A stretch of 64,000 nt of DNA from Streptomyces sp. CG1 (GTDB taxonomy: Bacteria; Actinomycetota; Actinomycetes; Streptomycetales; Streptomycetaceae), in assembly GCF_041080625.1 (NCBI RefSeq), contig NZ_CP163518.1:7185501-7249500 (forward strand). The letters are read 5' to 3'. The position numbers were made by a program, and so were the translations under genes. The notes under the pieces were generated by a model that ran no database searches, was not told where the DNA came from, and saw only the letters and a program-made list of their open reading frames with translations. Positions 8,181 to 17,434 of the stretch are shown here, piece after piece (within the stretch, counting starts at the first letter, position 1; every line of letters starts with the position of its first letter).

Positions 8181-8567
8181 GTGTCCAACTGGGATATCCA
8201 AGTCGAATCAGTCCACGGCGTCCTCGGCAAGACCGAGGAGACGGCGGGGAAGTTCGAGGGCGAATTCACGGCTTACACCAAGGGCTTGGAGAGCGCCGCC
8301 AAGTCGGCCGGCACGATGGCCCCTGGAGTGAAGCCCAAGAGCGGCACGCCGGGCCCCGTCGCCGCCGCGCTGCAGGAGTTCGCGGACAAGACGTTCGACG
8401 ACCTGCGCTACCTCCCCGCCCGCGCCGCCGAGTCGATCGGCGGAGCGGCGAAAGCCACCGCGGAATACATCGCCGGTGACCTGAAGATGGCGGCCGACGC
8501 CCAGCACGACGCCATTCCGGACCCGAAACTCCCTCCGGTCAAGACGGTGGGAGGTAAGGGCAAGTGA
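8181..8567 (+). CDS. DUF6507-family protein (small helical WXG-like partner of the following toxin-like protein)
   Basis: A 128-residue, mostly helical, Ala/Lys-rich protein starting SNWDIQVESVHGVLGKTEE. The family is known from Streptomyces next to large putative type VII-secreted proteins. Its size and helical character match the small WXG100-like partners of such substrates, and it contains a central tryptophan-free helix-turn-helix hairpin rather than a strict WXG. GTG at 8181 has only a weak ACGGGG ribosome binding site. Its TGA overlaps the next start (GTGA), indicating coupling. The role as chaperone or secretion partner is inferred. Confidence 0.72.
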   Translation: MSNWDIQVESVHGVLGKTEETAGKFEGEFTAYTKGLESAAKSAGTMAPGVKPKSGTPGPVAAALQEFADKTFDDLRYLPARAAESIGGAAKATAEYIAGDLKMAADAQHDAIPDPKLPPVKTVGGKGK

Positions 8568-10852
8568 TCGGCGACCTAAGCGAAATACCCGAACACAGTG
8601 GTGACCTCGACCAGTTGGAGAAGGATGCCGGCGCGCTGAAGAAGGCCGCGTCCGACATCCGCGACACCGGCCGGGACGTCCACAACGACTTCCAGGGCCT
8701 GGTGTCCTGCTACAAGGCCCCGGAAGCCGACCAGCTCTTCCACACCACCATTCCGGTCCGGGACAAGGCCGACGCCTTCGCCAAGAAGCTGGAGACCGTC
8801 AGCGGCGTCCTGTCGACCTTCGCCAGGGACGCCCGGCCGCTCGTCCAGCAGATGGAGCAGCTGAGGAGTGAGGCGGCCGCCTTCCGCATGTCGATCGAGG
8901 GCAACCACGACTGGCGCAAAGACCAGAAGAACATCGACAAGAACGCCCACCTGGTCCACGAAATCGGCCGTGTCTGGGGCGAGTTCCAGGAACTCGAGCG
9001 TTCGACCGCCACGAGGATCGACGGCCAGGTCGGCGGTACGCGCTGGGTTGCCGACGACGGCTCGCACAAGAAGGGCATGTACGGCTTCAACGCCGACGAC
9101 GCGGCCAAGGCCGACGACACGCCCTGGGGCAAGGTCGACGAGCGCGAGTACACCGGCCTGGATGCCGCCTGGCAGTGGACGAAGCACAACGTGGGCGGTG
9201 CCATCAAAGGCTTCTTCGTCGACGGTGTCTGGGACACCCTCAAGGGCCTCGGCCACATGGTCAACTTCTTCGACTGGGACACCTTCACGAAGACGTGGAG
9301 CGGCATCGGGGACGTCTTCGGCGGCGTCAGCGCGTACCTCATGACGCCCTACGACTGGGCCATGGACAAGGCGTTCGGCCCGACCGACCACAGCGACACC
9401 GACCGCCAGAAGAAAGCCCTGCGCGACTTCGGCAAGTCCCTCATCGCCTACGACGAGTGGGACAAGAACCCCGCCCGCGCAGGCGGCACCGTCGCCTTCA
9501 ACATCCTGACCCTCGGCTCCGGCAGCCTCCTCAAGCTCGGCAAGGCCGGTTCCCTGGCGGCCAAGGCCGGTGAGGCGGGCGAGGCGGGTGAGGCGGCTTC
9601 CGCGGCCGGCCGCGCCGCCAAGGTCGCCAACGCCTTGGGCAAGGCTGGGCAGCTCGTGGACCCCATGACCTACGTCGGCAAGGGCGCGGGCTTCGCCAAG
9701 CTGAAGGTCGGCGACATGATGGCGGGCCTCAAGGAACTCCACTCCGGTGCCGCCGACGACTTCCTCCATGGCGCCGATTCACCCAAGATCCCGGAGACGC
9801 ACGCCCCCGTCACCATCTCCGACAAGTCCCTCCGGTACCCGGACGGCTCGATCCTCCACGAAGACGGCACCATGCTCTCCCCGGAGGGCAAGCCGCACCA
9901 GGACCCGATCCCGGTCGAGTCCTCGGCCGAGGACCGTCTGGCGCGGCACGCGGTGCAGTCTCCGGCGCATGCGTCCTCGTCGTCGCACGTGCCGGTCCGT
10001 GCCGATCAGCCGGTCCCGGCGCACGTGGGCGGGGGCGGGGGCGGCGAGCAGCATGCGGGACCGCACAGTGGCAGCAGGGCTGGTGAAGGCCACAACATGC
10101 CACCGCACAGCGCTCACCAAGCACCGGTGGATCACTCAAGCCACGGCGCCGACGGCGACACCGGGCGTTCCGAAGCCCCGGATCACGGCCATGGCCGCGA
10201 TGGGATTGACGGTGAAGGGCACGACGCCGATCACGGCAACCATGGCAATGCCGCTCACTCAGCCAGTATGGACGCTGATCACGGGGAGGTGGACCATGCG
10301 CCGGATCCCGCACACACCATGCGGTCGGACTATGTCCCGCCGGACGCGCCGGAGTCCAAGCTCCCCGCTCCTCCCAAGGAGCACGGTGACGTCGTGCTGG
10401 CGACTGGTGACCACGTCTATCACCAGCCGCACCTGACTACTATCGGCTACGACAGCATGACCCAGCTGAACCGGGAGTTCACGGTACGGCTCGACGGCTA
10501 CCATGACGTGATCGTTCACGGCAATGACAAGGGATTCTTCATGCCTGGCAGGAAGAATGCGGCTGGAGTTGACTTCCCGCCTGGCGAAGTGCACCCCAGC
10601 CACATAGTCGAAGCCATCAGGAACAATCCTAGTTACAAGGGAGGGCCCATCAGGCTCATCTCTTGCCATACAGGACGGGTTCGTGACGGCATAGCGGATA
10701 TCCCTGCGGCGCAGCAGCTGGCGAACGAACTGGGTGTTCCGGTCATGGCCCCGACGGACGAAGTGGGTATCTACCCCTCACGACCGAAGGGCCAAGAACC
10801 GGAGGTGCAAAATGGTGGATACTGGAGGACCTTCCTCCCCGTTGCCAAGTAG
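8564..10852 (+). CDS. large polymorphic-toxin-like secreted protein with His-rich linker and caspase-like C-terminal domain
   Basis: A 762-residue, three-part protein. Residues 1-140 are helical, like the N-termini of type VII/LXG-type toxins. Residues 140-460 hold conserved Streptomyces spacer sequence with a glycine-rich, weakly hydrophobic segment (about 310-360). Residues 460-585 are a linker extremely rich in His, Asp and Gly. The last 170 residues contain VIVHGN (H652) and IRLISCHTG (C701), followed by AQQLANELGVPVMAPTDEV. This is the His/Cys dyad layout of clan CD caspase-like peptidases such as toxin-processing C80-type domains. It is translationally coupled to the DUF6507 gene and followed 21 bp later by a likely immunity gene. 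Codon use becomes less G+C-rich in the last 170 codons, as expected for an exchangeable toxin tip. Confidence 0.72.
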   Translation: MIGDLSEIPEHSGDLDQLEKDAGALKKAASDIRDTGRDVHNDFQGLVSCYKAPEADQLFHTTIPVRDKADAFAKKLETVSGVLSTFARDARPLVQQMEQLRSEAAAFRMSIEGNHDWRKDQKNIDKNAHLVHEIGRVWGEFQELERSTATRIDGQVGGTRWVADDGSHKKGMYGFNADDAAKADDTPWGKVDEREYTGLDAAWQWTKHNVGGAIKGFFVDGVWDTLKGLGHMVNFFDWDTFTKTWSGIGDVFGGVSAYLMTPYDWAMDKAFGPTDHSDTDRQKKALRDFGKSLIAYDEWDKNPARAGGTVAFNILTLGSGSLLKLGKAGSLAAKAGEAGEAGEAASAAGRAAKVANALGKAGQLVDPMTYVGKGAGFAKLKVGDMMAGLKELHSGAADDFLHGADSPKIPETHAPVTISDKSLRYPDGSILHEDGTMLSPEGKPHQDPIPVESSAEDRLARHAVQSPAHASSSSHVPVRADQPVPAHVGGGGGGEQHAGPHSGSRAGEGHNMPPHSAHQAPVDHSSHGADGDTGRSEAPDHGHGRDGIDGEGHDADHGNHGNAAHSASMDADHGEVDHAPDPAHTMRSDYVPPDAPESKLPAPPKEHGDVVLATGDHVYHQPHLTTIGYDSMTQLNREFTVRLDGYHDVIVHGNDKGFFMPGRKNAAGVDFPPGEVHPSHIVEAIRNNPSYKGGPIRLISCHTGRVRDGIADIPAAQQLANELGVPVMAPTDEVGIYPSRPKGQEPEVQNGGYWRTFLPVAK

Positions 10853-10873
10853 TTCTTGAAGGGAAGTGTCACG

Positions 10874-11269
10874 GTGAAGGTCCTCGGCTTCTACAGCGAG
10901 CTTTGGTCATCGAGCCCGGAGGCCACCAGCAGTATCCGCTCCTTCGTGGCGGGTGCGCCGCAGCCGAACGAGAGTGAAATCGCCTCTTACCTCCGCAGTG
11001 GGCATATGCTCTTCGCCTCCATGGGCGTCGTCGACGACGTGCTCGGGTCGGGCGAAGACATCATGGGCGGTGGGTCGTTGTTCACAGACGGGGAGTGGGT
11101 CTGGCGCGGTGATCTCTGGTTCTACGTTTCCAGGCACCATGTCGTGCTCCCCGATGATTTCCGGGCCAAGGCTGAGTCTTTGGGCTACGTAGTCCCCTCT
11201 GTCGAGCAGGAGCGTCTCATGGCCCTTACGGACGAGCTCCAGACTCTCCGATCCGGCAAGCGGAAGTAA
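10874..11269 (+). CDS. probable immunity protein for the upstream toxin-like protein
   Basis: A 131-residue cytoplasmic protein beginning MKVLGFYSELWSS. GTG at 10874 is chosen because GAAGGGAAG lies 7 nt upstream; an in-frame TTG at 10856 is the alternative. The sequence contains SYLRSGHMLFASMGVVDDVL and DGEWVWRGDLWFYV, a pattern I recall from small Streptomyces proteins placed after polymorphic toxins. Position, size and lower G+C like the toxin tip support an immunity role, but the partner interaction is inferred. Confidence 0.65.
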   Translation: MKVLGFYSELWSSSPEATSSIRSFVAGAPQPNESEIASYLRSGHMLFASMGVVDDVLGSGEDIMGGGSLFTDGEWVWRGDLWFYVSRHHVVLPDDFRAKAESLGYVVPSVEQERLMALTDELQTLRSGKRK

Positions 11270-11296
11270 GTCCGGTCGCCGAGAATCCCGCTCACT

Positions 11297-11655
11297 GTGG
11301 CTCTGCACCGCATTCGCTACTACGCCGAAGGCGAATTCAGGACACCGCGCTTCAACGGGCCTGCGGAGCTCGATGTTCTGGGGGAGTGGGTGACTGCCGA
11401 CATCCAGCTCTCCGCGCTTGCCATTACGGAAACGCCCACACCGCCACCATCAGCCCCCAGGGTGTGGCGATAGAAAACCACTTCTTGGAGCACGTGCAGG
11501 GTGAATTCCCGCTGGACAAGGCATTGGCGATCCTGCTCGATCTCTGGGACTAGTATGTGCTGGCGTGCCCCGGAGAAGTCGTGTCCTACTGGAGCGAGTA
11601 CGTAAAGGAGAGCGGGCGGGACCCGCTCGCAGGGCTTCGAGACATCACGGCGTGA
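11297..11655 (+). pseudogene. decayed second immunity-type gene (frameshift plus in-frame amber)
   Basis: From GTG 11297 the frame reads VALHRIRYYAEGEFRTPRFNG and continues to ADIQLSAL. It then loses similarity and stops at a TAG near 11470. A different frame resumes with ATISPQGVAIENHFLEHVQG and LAILLDLWD, meets TAG at 11551, and continues YVLACPGEVVSYWSEYVKE to TGA at 11655. The three pieces read as one small immunity-type protein with an internal deletion/frameshift and a nonsense mutation. Streptomyces is not known to suppress amber codons, so the gene is probably dead. Confidence 0.72.
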
Positions 11656-11711
11656 CGCACCCTCCAAAGGGCCCTGGGGGATGCCTTCGGCAACCCGGCG
11701 TCCACGCGAGC

Positions 11712-11828
11712 ACCCAACCGCCCGGCCGCGGCACACTCGTCCGCCGCGGCGAGGCGACCAGGCTCATCCGGACGGCACTCGCCGAAGAACTGACGACCGA
11801 CCACGGGGACCTCGGGGGCACCGCATGA
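11712..11828 (+). pseudogene. tail of a truncated gene coupled to DUF6177
   Basis: A codon-biased segment of about 38 residues (GRGTLVRRGEATRLIRTALA and onward) ends in TGA overlapping the DUF6177 ATG (ATGA). No plausible start or N-terminal domain precedes it; the upstream sequence in frame is low-quality and overlaps the decayed immunity gene. The coupling suggests this is the surviving 3' end of the gene that normally precedes DUF6177. Confidence 0.5.
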
Positions 11829-13240
11829 CCAAAGACGTGATCGCACTGACCGACCGCATGCCGGACGCCTGGAGCGTCCTGGCCGGCCTCCTCGCCGGCG
11901 GTCCCGGCCTCCACGTCCGGTCCGCCGCCGAAGGAGCGGTCATCCAGCTCTGCGACGCGGAGGGCCGCCCCCTCGTCTCGATCGAGGCGCCGCTGCTGCT
12001 CCATGTGCCGGGGGAGGCGCAGCGGCTGCTCGGCGCCACGGGTGCCGACGACAAGCAGAAGTGGTGGACCGAGGCCCGCGCCTCCACCGCGGTGCCCGAG
12101 GCCGAACGGCTCGCGGGGGCCTTCGCCGCGCGCCTCGCGACCCTGCTCGGCGGCACCGTCTGGCCGCCCGACGCGGCCGGCGCCGACGACCCGGCCCACC
12201 CCGTCGACACCTCCCAGATCACGGCCGTCCCCACCCCCGCCGCCGCACAGCCCGCCGTCGACGTGCTCACCGACAAGGTCGCCGTGGTCCTCCAGGACCG
12301 GCCCGTCATCGCCATGACCAGCTGGCTCTCCGAGGCCCTGCGCGCCACCCTCGAGAGCGAACGCGCCCTCCAGATCGTCACGCCGCGCCACTGCCGGCTC
12401 TCCCTGCCCACCAGCACGGTGCTCACCGGCCCACCCACGCGCTGGGTCGTCCAGGACCCCGACTGCGGCTATTACGACGGCCTCACCGGCGCCGTCCTGC
12501 GCTGGCGGGACGGCGCCTTCGATGCCGCCAAGGACGCCGACGGCCAGACACCGGTCGCCCCCGCCTTCGCGGACGTCACCCGCACCGGGGAGCGCCAGCT
12601 CCTCCTCAGCTTCCGCACGGTCCACCAGCCCGACGCCCAACTGGTCCTCGGCGGCGCCCTGGAGGCCGCCTGGCGGGCCCTCGCCGGTGAACTCCCCACC
12701 GGCTGGGGCACCGCCGAACCGGCCAACCTGCCGTGGTCGCGGCGCCGCCTCACCGATCTGGCGTACGAGCGCGCGCCCCAGCCGACCTGGACCGTCGTCG
12801 TCGGCTCCGCCGACCGGCCCGCCCTCGCCACCCTGCGCGTGCTGCGCACGCCGGACGGAGTCGAGGAGGACGTCACCCTCGCCGTCGGCTTCCGCGACGG
12901 CGAGCAGCCGCCGGTGTCCGCCGTCGCGGACCTGGCCGCCGAGCTCACCACGCGGCACAACCTGCGCACCCTCCTCGCGCACCTGCGCGAGGCTCGCGCG
13001 GACCTCACCGTGCCGTCGCGCTTCGAACGGCCACCCGTGCCGTTCGGCTTCGCCCTGGGCCCCGCCGAAGTCGCCGAGGCGGGCACCGACATCGCCGCCC
13101 GCCCGCCGCTCCCCGCCGCCCCCGTACGGCTCGGCACCGCGGCCAGACCGGGCTACTACTACCCGCTGGGCGACGGCGAGTCGGCAGAGGGCTGGACCGC
13201 CTTCGAGACGCTGCTGCGGCACCTGCGGGGCGCCCCGTAA
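11825..13240 (+). CDS. DUF6177-family protein
   Basis: The 471-residue product starting MTKDVIALTDRMPDAWSVLAG belongs to an actinobacterial family without known function, which I recall beside type VII secretion-type toxin loci in Streptomyces. There is no signal peptide or membrane segment. The N-terminal half contains HVRSAAEGAVIQLCD and a GPPTRWVVQDPDCGYYDGLTG motif in the middle. The start overlaps the TGA of a truncated upstream gene. A role in toxin export or processing is only contextual. Confidence 0.7.
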   Translation: MTKDVIALTDRMPDAWSVLAGLLAGGPGLHVRSAAEGAVIQLCDAEGRPLVSIEAPLLLHVPGEAQRLLGATGADDKQKWWTEARASTAVPEAERLAGAFAARLATLLGGTVWPPDAAGADDPAHPVDTSQITAVPTPAAAQPAVDVLTDKVAVVLQDRPVIAMTSWLSEALRATLESERALQIVTPRHCRLSLPTSTVLTGPPTRWVVQDPDCGYYDGLTGAVLRWRDGAFDAAKDADGQTPVAPAFADVTRTGERQLLLSFRTVHQPDAQLVLGGALEAAWRALAGELPTGWGTAEPANLPWSRRRLTDLAYERAPQPTWTVVVGSADRPALATLRVLRTPDGVEEDVTLAVGFRDGEQPPVSAVADLAAELTTRHNLRTLLAHLREARADLTVPSRFERPPVPFGFALGPAEVAEAGTDIAARPPLPAAPVRLGTAARPGYYYPLGDGESAEGWTAFETLLRHLRGAP

Positions 13241-13269
13241 GGAGCGCGGGGCAGCGCTGGCACCAGACT

Positions 13270-13667
13270 GAGGGCTCCACTGCATGGACAGCGGGGCCGC
13301 ACAGGGCCTGGAGGTCCTCCGGATTCCGAGGTGAGGACGGTCACCGGGACGGGTGAGGCCAACGCGGTGGCGGCCACGATCGCGGCCAAGGTGTACGTGT
13401 GGCCGTGCAATCTGGCTGTGGTAAGGAGCTTGCCGGCGTGGCGGGCGAGTGTTTCGCTTGGCGGGATGACGTTGACGCGGGAGACGGCGTGGTCGGATCA
13501 GGCCTGCTGGGTCTTCGGTTCGCGGGCTTCGACGAGTGTGACGGGGCTGGTGACGACCCGGATGTCCTCGGCCTCGGCGGCGGCCAGCCACTCGGTGAGT
13601 TCGGGTGTGTGTCGTACGAGTTGAGTTCGGACAGGCTTTCGCAGTCCAGGACGAGGGTGCCGCTCAC
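13270..13667 (-). pseudogene. broken PIN-domain (VapC-type) toxin
   Basis: GTG at 13667 overlaps the antitoxin stop (GTGA) and opens with SGTLVLDCESLSEL, the start of a PIN ribonuclease with its first acidic residue. A frameshift follows near SYDT. A second frame supplies TPELTEWLAAAEAEDIRVVT and VTLVEAREPKTQQA, then an in-frame TGA. The same frame continues ARHAGKLLTTARLHGHTYTL and ALASPVPVTVLTS, and a further shift gives PEDLQALCGPAV. At least two frameshifts and one stop break an otherwise recognisable VapC. Confidence 0.82.
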
Positions 13668-13936
13668 GCGGCGTCGGCCGAGCCTGCGTTGTCACCGCGC
13701 AGGACGACTCGCTTCGCCTCGACCGTTGCCTGGTCCACGGGGCCGTGTTCGGCTTCCGCGTCTTCGATGAGCTCGCGTAGCCGGCCGCGCTCCAGCTGGC
13801 GCCGGATGAGGGCTTCGACGTAGGCGGACATGCCGCGCTTGCCGGTACGTGCTCTGCGGGCTGCGATGGTGCCTTCGTGGAGGGAGGCGGAGACCGGGCG
13901 GACGGGCCCTTCGCCGGGAGCCGGGGAGGTAGCCAT
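13664..13936 (-). CDS. antitoxin of a VapBC-like pair
   Basis: A 90-residue protein with a Pro-rich N-terminus and a helical ribbon-helix-helix-like core (HEGTIAARRARTGKRGMSAY then VEALIRRQLERGRLRELIED), typical of antitoxins for PIN toxins. Its stop overlaps the toxin start by 4 nt. The frame is intact although the toxin is destroyed, so it may now be free-standing or simply not yet decayed. Confidence 0.75.
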   Translation of the reverse strand: MATSPAPGEGPVRPVSASLHEGTIAARRARTGKRGMSAYVEALIRRQLERGRLRELIEDAEAEHGPVDQATVEAKRVVLRGDNAGSADAA

Positions 13937-13948
13937 GCAGCAAGTTTG

Positions 13949-13961
13949 ACAAGACTCTTGT
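13949..13961. promoter_or_regulatory. palindromic operator candidate upstream of the antitoxin
   Basis: ACAAGA-C-TCTTGT is a perfect 6-bp dyad with a 1-nt centre, 13 nt upstream of the antitoxin start in an A+T-richer leader. Antitoxins of this type commonly autoregulate by binding such dyads; binding here is inferred. Confidence 0.45.
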
Positions 13962-14072
13962 TATTGGGCCGGGGTGATTCTGCCCTCCGCCGCCACTCGG
14001 ACGCCGGTGTTTCGACATGCCGTGAGTGCCACGAACCCCGGGTCAGCGGCCGATCCTCTACCGTTTTCCCGG

Positions 14073-14089
14073 GGACTTTTCGGGGACTT
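14073..14089. repeat. right copy of the 17-bp direct repeat, within a cluster of GGGAC-type repeats
   Basis: It is identical to 7598-7614. Around it, GGGACTTT-like units recur at 14072, 14082, 14104 (GGGACATT) and 14115, giving a local repeat cluster just beyond the 3' end of sdaA. Confidence 0.5.
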
Positions 14090-14141
14090 TCACGCCTGTC
14101 CCAGGGACATTCCAGGGACTTTCCATCGCGTAAGCAGGGAA

Positions 14142-14184
14142 GGCCCTGACAGCGCCGAAAGAAGCGAACGCGCTGGTCAGGGCC
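14142..14184 (-). terminator. terminator hairpin of the gcvT-gcvH-glyA-sdaA transcript
   Basis: Long inverted repeat GGCCCTGACAGCGC / GCGCTGGTCAGGGCC with one bulged base and a 14-nt loop, starting 8 nt after the sdaA stop codon on the minus strand. Confidence 0.72.
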
Positions 14185-14191
14185 CACATCC

Positions 14192-15559
<1,368 letters not shown>

Positions 15560-15652
15560 GGTCACTCCTCAGGAAAGGGGGTGGTGGGGCACCCTCCGGC
15601 ACCTTCCGGCGCTCTCCGTCGGGTGCCCCACCGGGGACTTACTTGGCCGGAC

Positions 15653-16921
15653 CTACTTGTTCAGGCCCGGGTACAGCGGGTGCTTGTCGGCGAGCGCCTT
15701 CACGCGCGCCTTGAGGGCCTCGGCGTCGTAGGACGGCTTCAGCGTCTCGGCGATCACGTCCGCGACCTCGGCGAAGTCCTCGGCCGTGAAGCCGCGGGTC
15801 GCGAGGGCGGGCGTACCGATCCGCAGGCCCGAGGTGACCATCGGGGGGCGCGGGTCGTTCGGGACCGCGTTGCGGTTGACCGTGATGCCGACCTCGTGGA
15901 GGCGGTCCTCGGCCTGCTGGCCGTCCAGCTCGGACTCGCGCAGGTCGACCAGGATCAGGTGCACGTCCGTGCCACCGGACAGCACGTTCACCCCGGCCTC
16001 GCGGGCGTCCGCCGCCGTCAGCCGCTCGGCGAGGATGCGCGCACCGTCCACGGTACGACGCTGGCGCTCCTTGAAGCCCTCCGAGGCCGCGACCTTGAAG
16101 GAGACCGCCTTGGCCGCGATCACGTGCTCCAGGGGGCCGCCCTGGAAGCCGGGGAAGACCGCCGAGTTCAGCTTCTTCGCGAAGTCCTTGTTGCGGGCGA
16201 GGATGATGCCGCCGCGCGGGCCGCCCAGCGTCTTGTGCGTCGTGGAGGTGACCACGTCCGCGAACGGCACCGGGTTGGCGTGCAGACCGGCCGCGACCAG
16301 GCCCGCGAAGTGCGCCATGTCGACCCACAGGTACGCCTCGACCTCGTCGGCGATCCGGCGGAACTCGGCGAAGTCCAGCTCGCGGGGGTACGCCGACCAG
16401 CCCGCGATGATCACCTTCGGGCGGTGCTCCTTGGCGAGCCGCTCCAGCTCGGCCATGTCGACCAGGCCGGTCTCGGCGTCCACGTGGTAGGCGACCACGT
16501 TGAACTGCTTGCCGGAGAAGTTCAGACGCATCCCGTGGGTCAGGTGGCCGCCGTGCGCGAGGTCCAGGCCGAGGATGGTGTCCCCGGGCTGGGCCAGCGC
16601 GAACAGGGCCGCCTGGTTGGCGGAGGCACCGGAGTGGGGCTGCACATTGGCGTACTCGGCGCCGAACAGCTCCTTGACCCGGTCGATGGCGATCTGCTCG
16701 GCGACGTCGACGTGCTCGCAGCCGCCGTAGTAGCGGCGGCCCGGGTAGCCCTCGGCGTACTTGTTGGTGAGGACCGAGCCCTGCGCCTCCATCACCGCGA
16801 CCGGCGCGAAGTTCTCGGAGGCGATCATCTCCAGCGTGGACTGCTGGCGATGCAGCTCGGCGTCGACCGCGGCGGCGATCTCCGGGTCCAGCTCGTGCAG
16901 GGACGTGTTCAGGACAGTCAT
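15653..16921 (-). CDS. glyA: serine hydroxymethyltransferase
   Basis: A PLP enzyme of 422 residues that interconverts serine plus tetrahydrofolate with glycine plus methylene-THF. Visible motifs are MIASENFAP, the cluster [14 protein letters not shown], and the PLP lysine in [15 protein letters not shown]. It lies 14 nt downstream of gcvH and upstream of sdaA, forming a glycine-to-pyruvate route. It is likely a second, glycine-responsive SHMT, which fits its place under the glycine riboswitch. Confidence 0.96.
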   Translation of the reverse strand: MTVLNTSLHELDPEIAAAVDAELHRQQSTLEMIASENFAPVAVMEAQGSVLTNKYAEGYPGRRYYGGCEHVDVAEQIAIDRVKELFGAEYANVQPHSGASANQAALFALAQPGDTILGLDLAHGGHLTHGMRLNFSGKQFNVVAYHVDAETGLVDMAELERLAKEHRPKVIIAGWSAYPRELDFAEFRRIADEVEAYLWVDMAHFAGLVAAGLHANPVPFADVVTSTTHKTLGGPRGGIILARNKDFAKKLNSAVFPGFQGGPLEHVIAAKAVSFKVAASEGFKERQRRTVDGARILAERLTAADAREAGVNVLSGGTDVHLILVDLRESELDGQQAEDRLHEVGITVNRNAVPNDPRPPMVTSGLRIGTPALATRGFTAEDFAEVADVIAETLKPSYDAEALKARVKALADKHPLYPGLNK

Positions 16922-16935
16922 ACGGCTACGACTCC

Positions 16936-17313
16936 TCAGCCGGCGGAAAAGGCGGTGTACTCGTCGGCGGAGAGCAGCTCGGCGGGCTCCTCCGCGACGC
17001 GTACCTTGAACAGCCAGCCGCCCTCGAAGGGGGCGGAGTTCACCAGCGACGGGTCGTCGACGACGTCCTCGTTGACCTCGGTGACCTCACCGGAGACCGG
17101 CGAGTACAGGTCGGAGACCGACTTGGTCGACTCCAGTTCGCCGCAGGTCTCGCCCGCGGTCACGGTGGAGCCGGCCTCGGGGAGCTGGACGAAGACGACA
17201 TCGCCGAGCGCGTTGGCCGCGTGCTCCGTGATGCCGACCGTCGACACGCCGTCCTCGGCGGCCGACAGCCACTCGTGCTCCTTGCTGTAGCGCAGCTGCT
17301 GGGGGTTGCTCAT
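16936..17313 (-). CDS. gcvH: glycine cleavage system H protein
   Basis: This 125-residue lipoyl carrier shuttles the aminomethyl group between the P, T and L proteins. The lipoylated lysine is in [20 protein letters not shown], preceded by [15 protein letters not shown]. The N-terminus begins [15 protein letters not shown]. It lies between gcvT and glyA. The P protein gene is not in the window. Confidence 0.96.
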   Translation of the reverse strand: MSNPQQLRYSKEHEWLSAAEDGVSTVGITEHAANALGDVVFVQLPEAGSTVTAGETCGELESTKSVSDLYSPVSGEVTEVNEDVVDDPSLVNSAPFEGGWLFKVRVAEEPAELLSADEYTAFSAG

Positions 17314-17434
17314 GGCCTGAATTCTCCTGTACGCGCGTGAGTGCTGATGAAGGGGGACTGCTGGAAACGCACGCGAGCAGCGGTGATGTGCCCGACGTCA
17401 CGTCCTGGGGCTACGACTCGGGGCTACGACGGTG

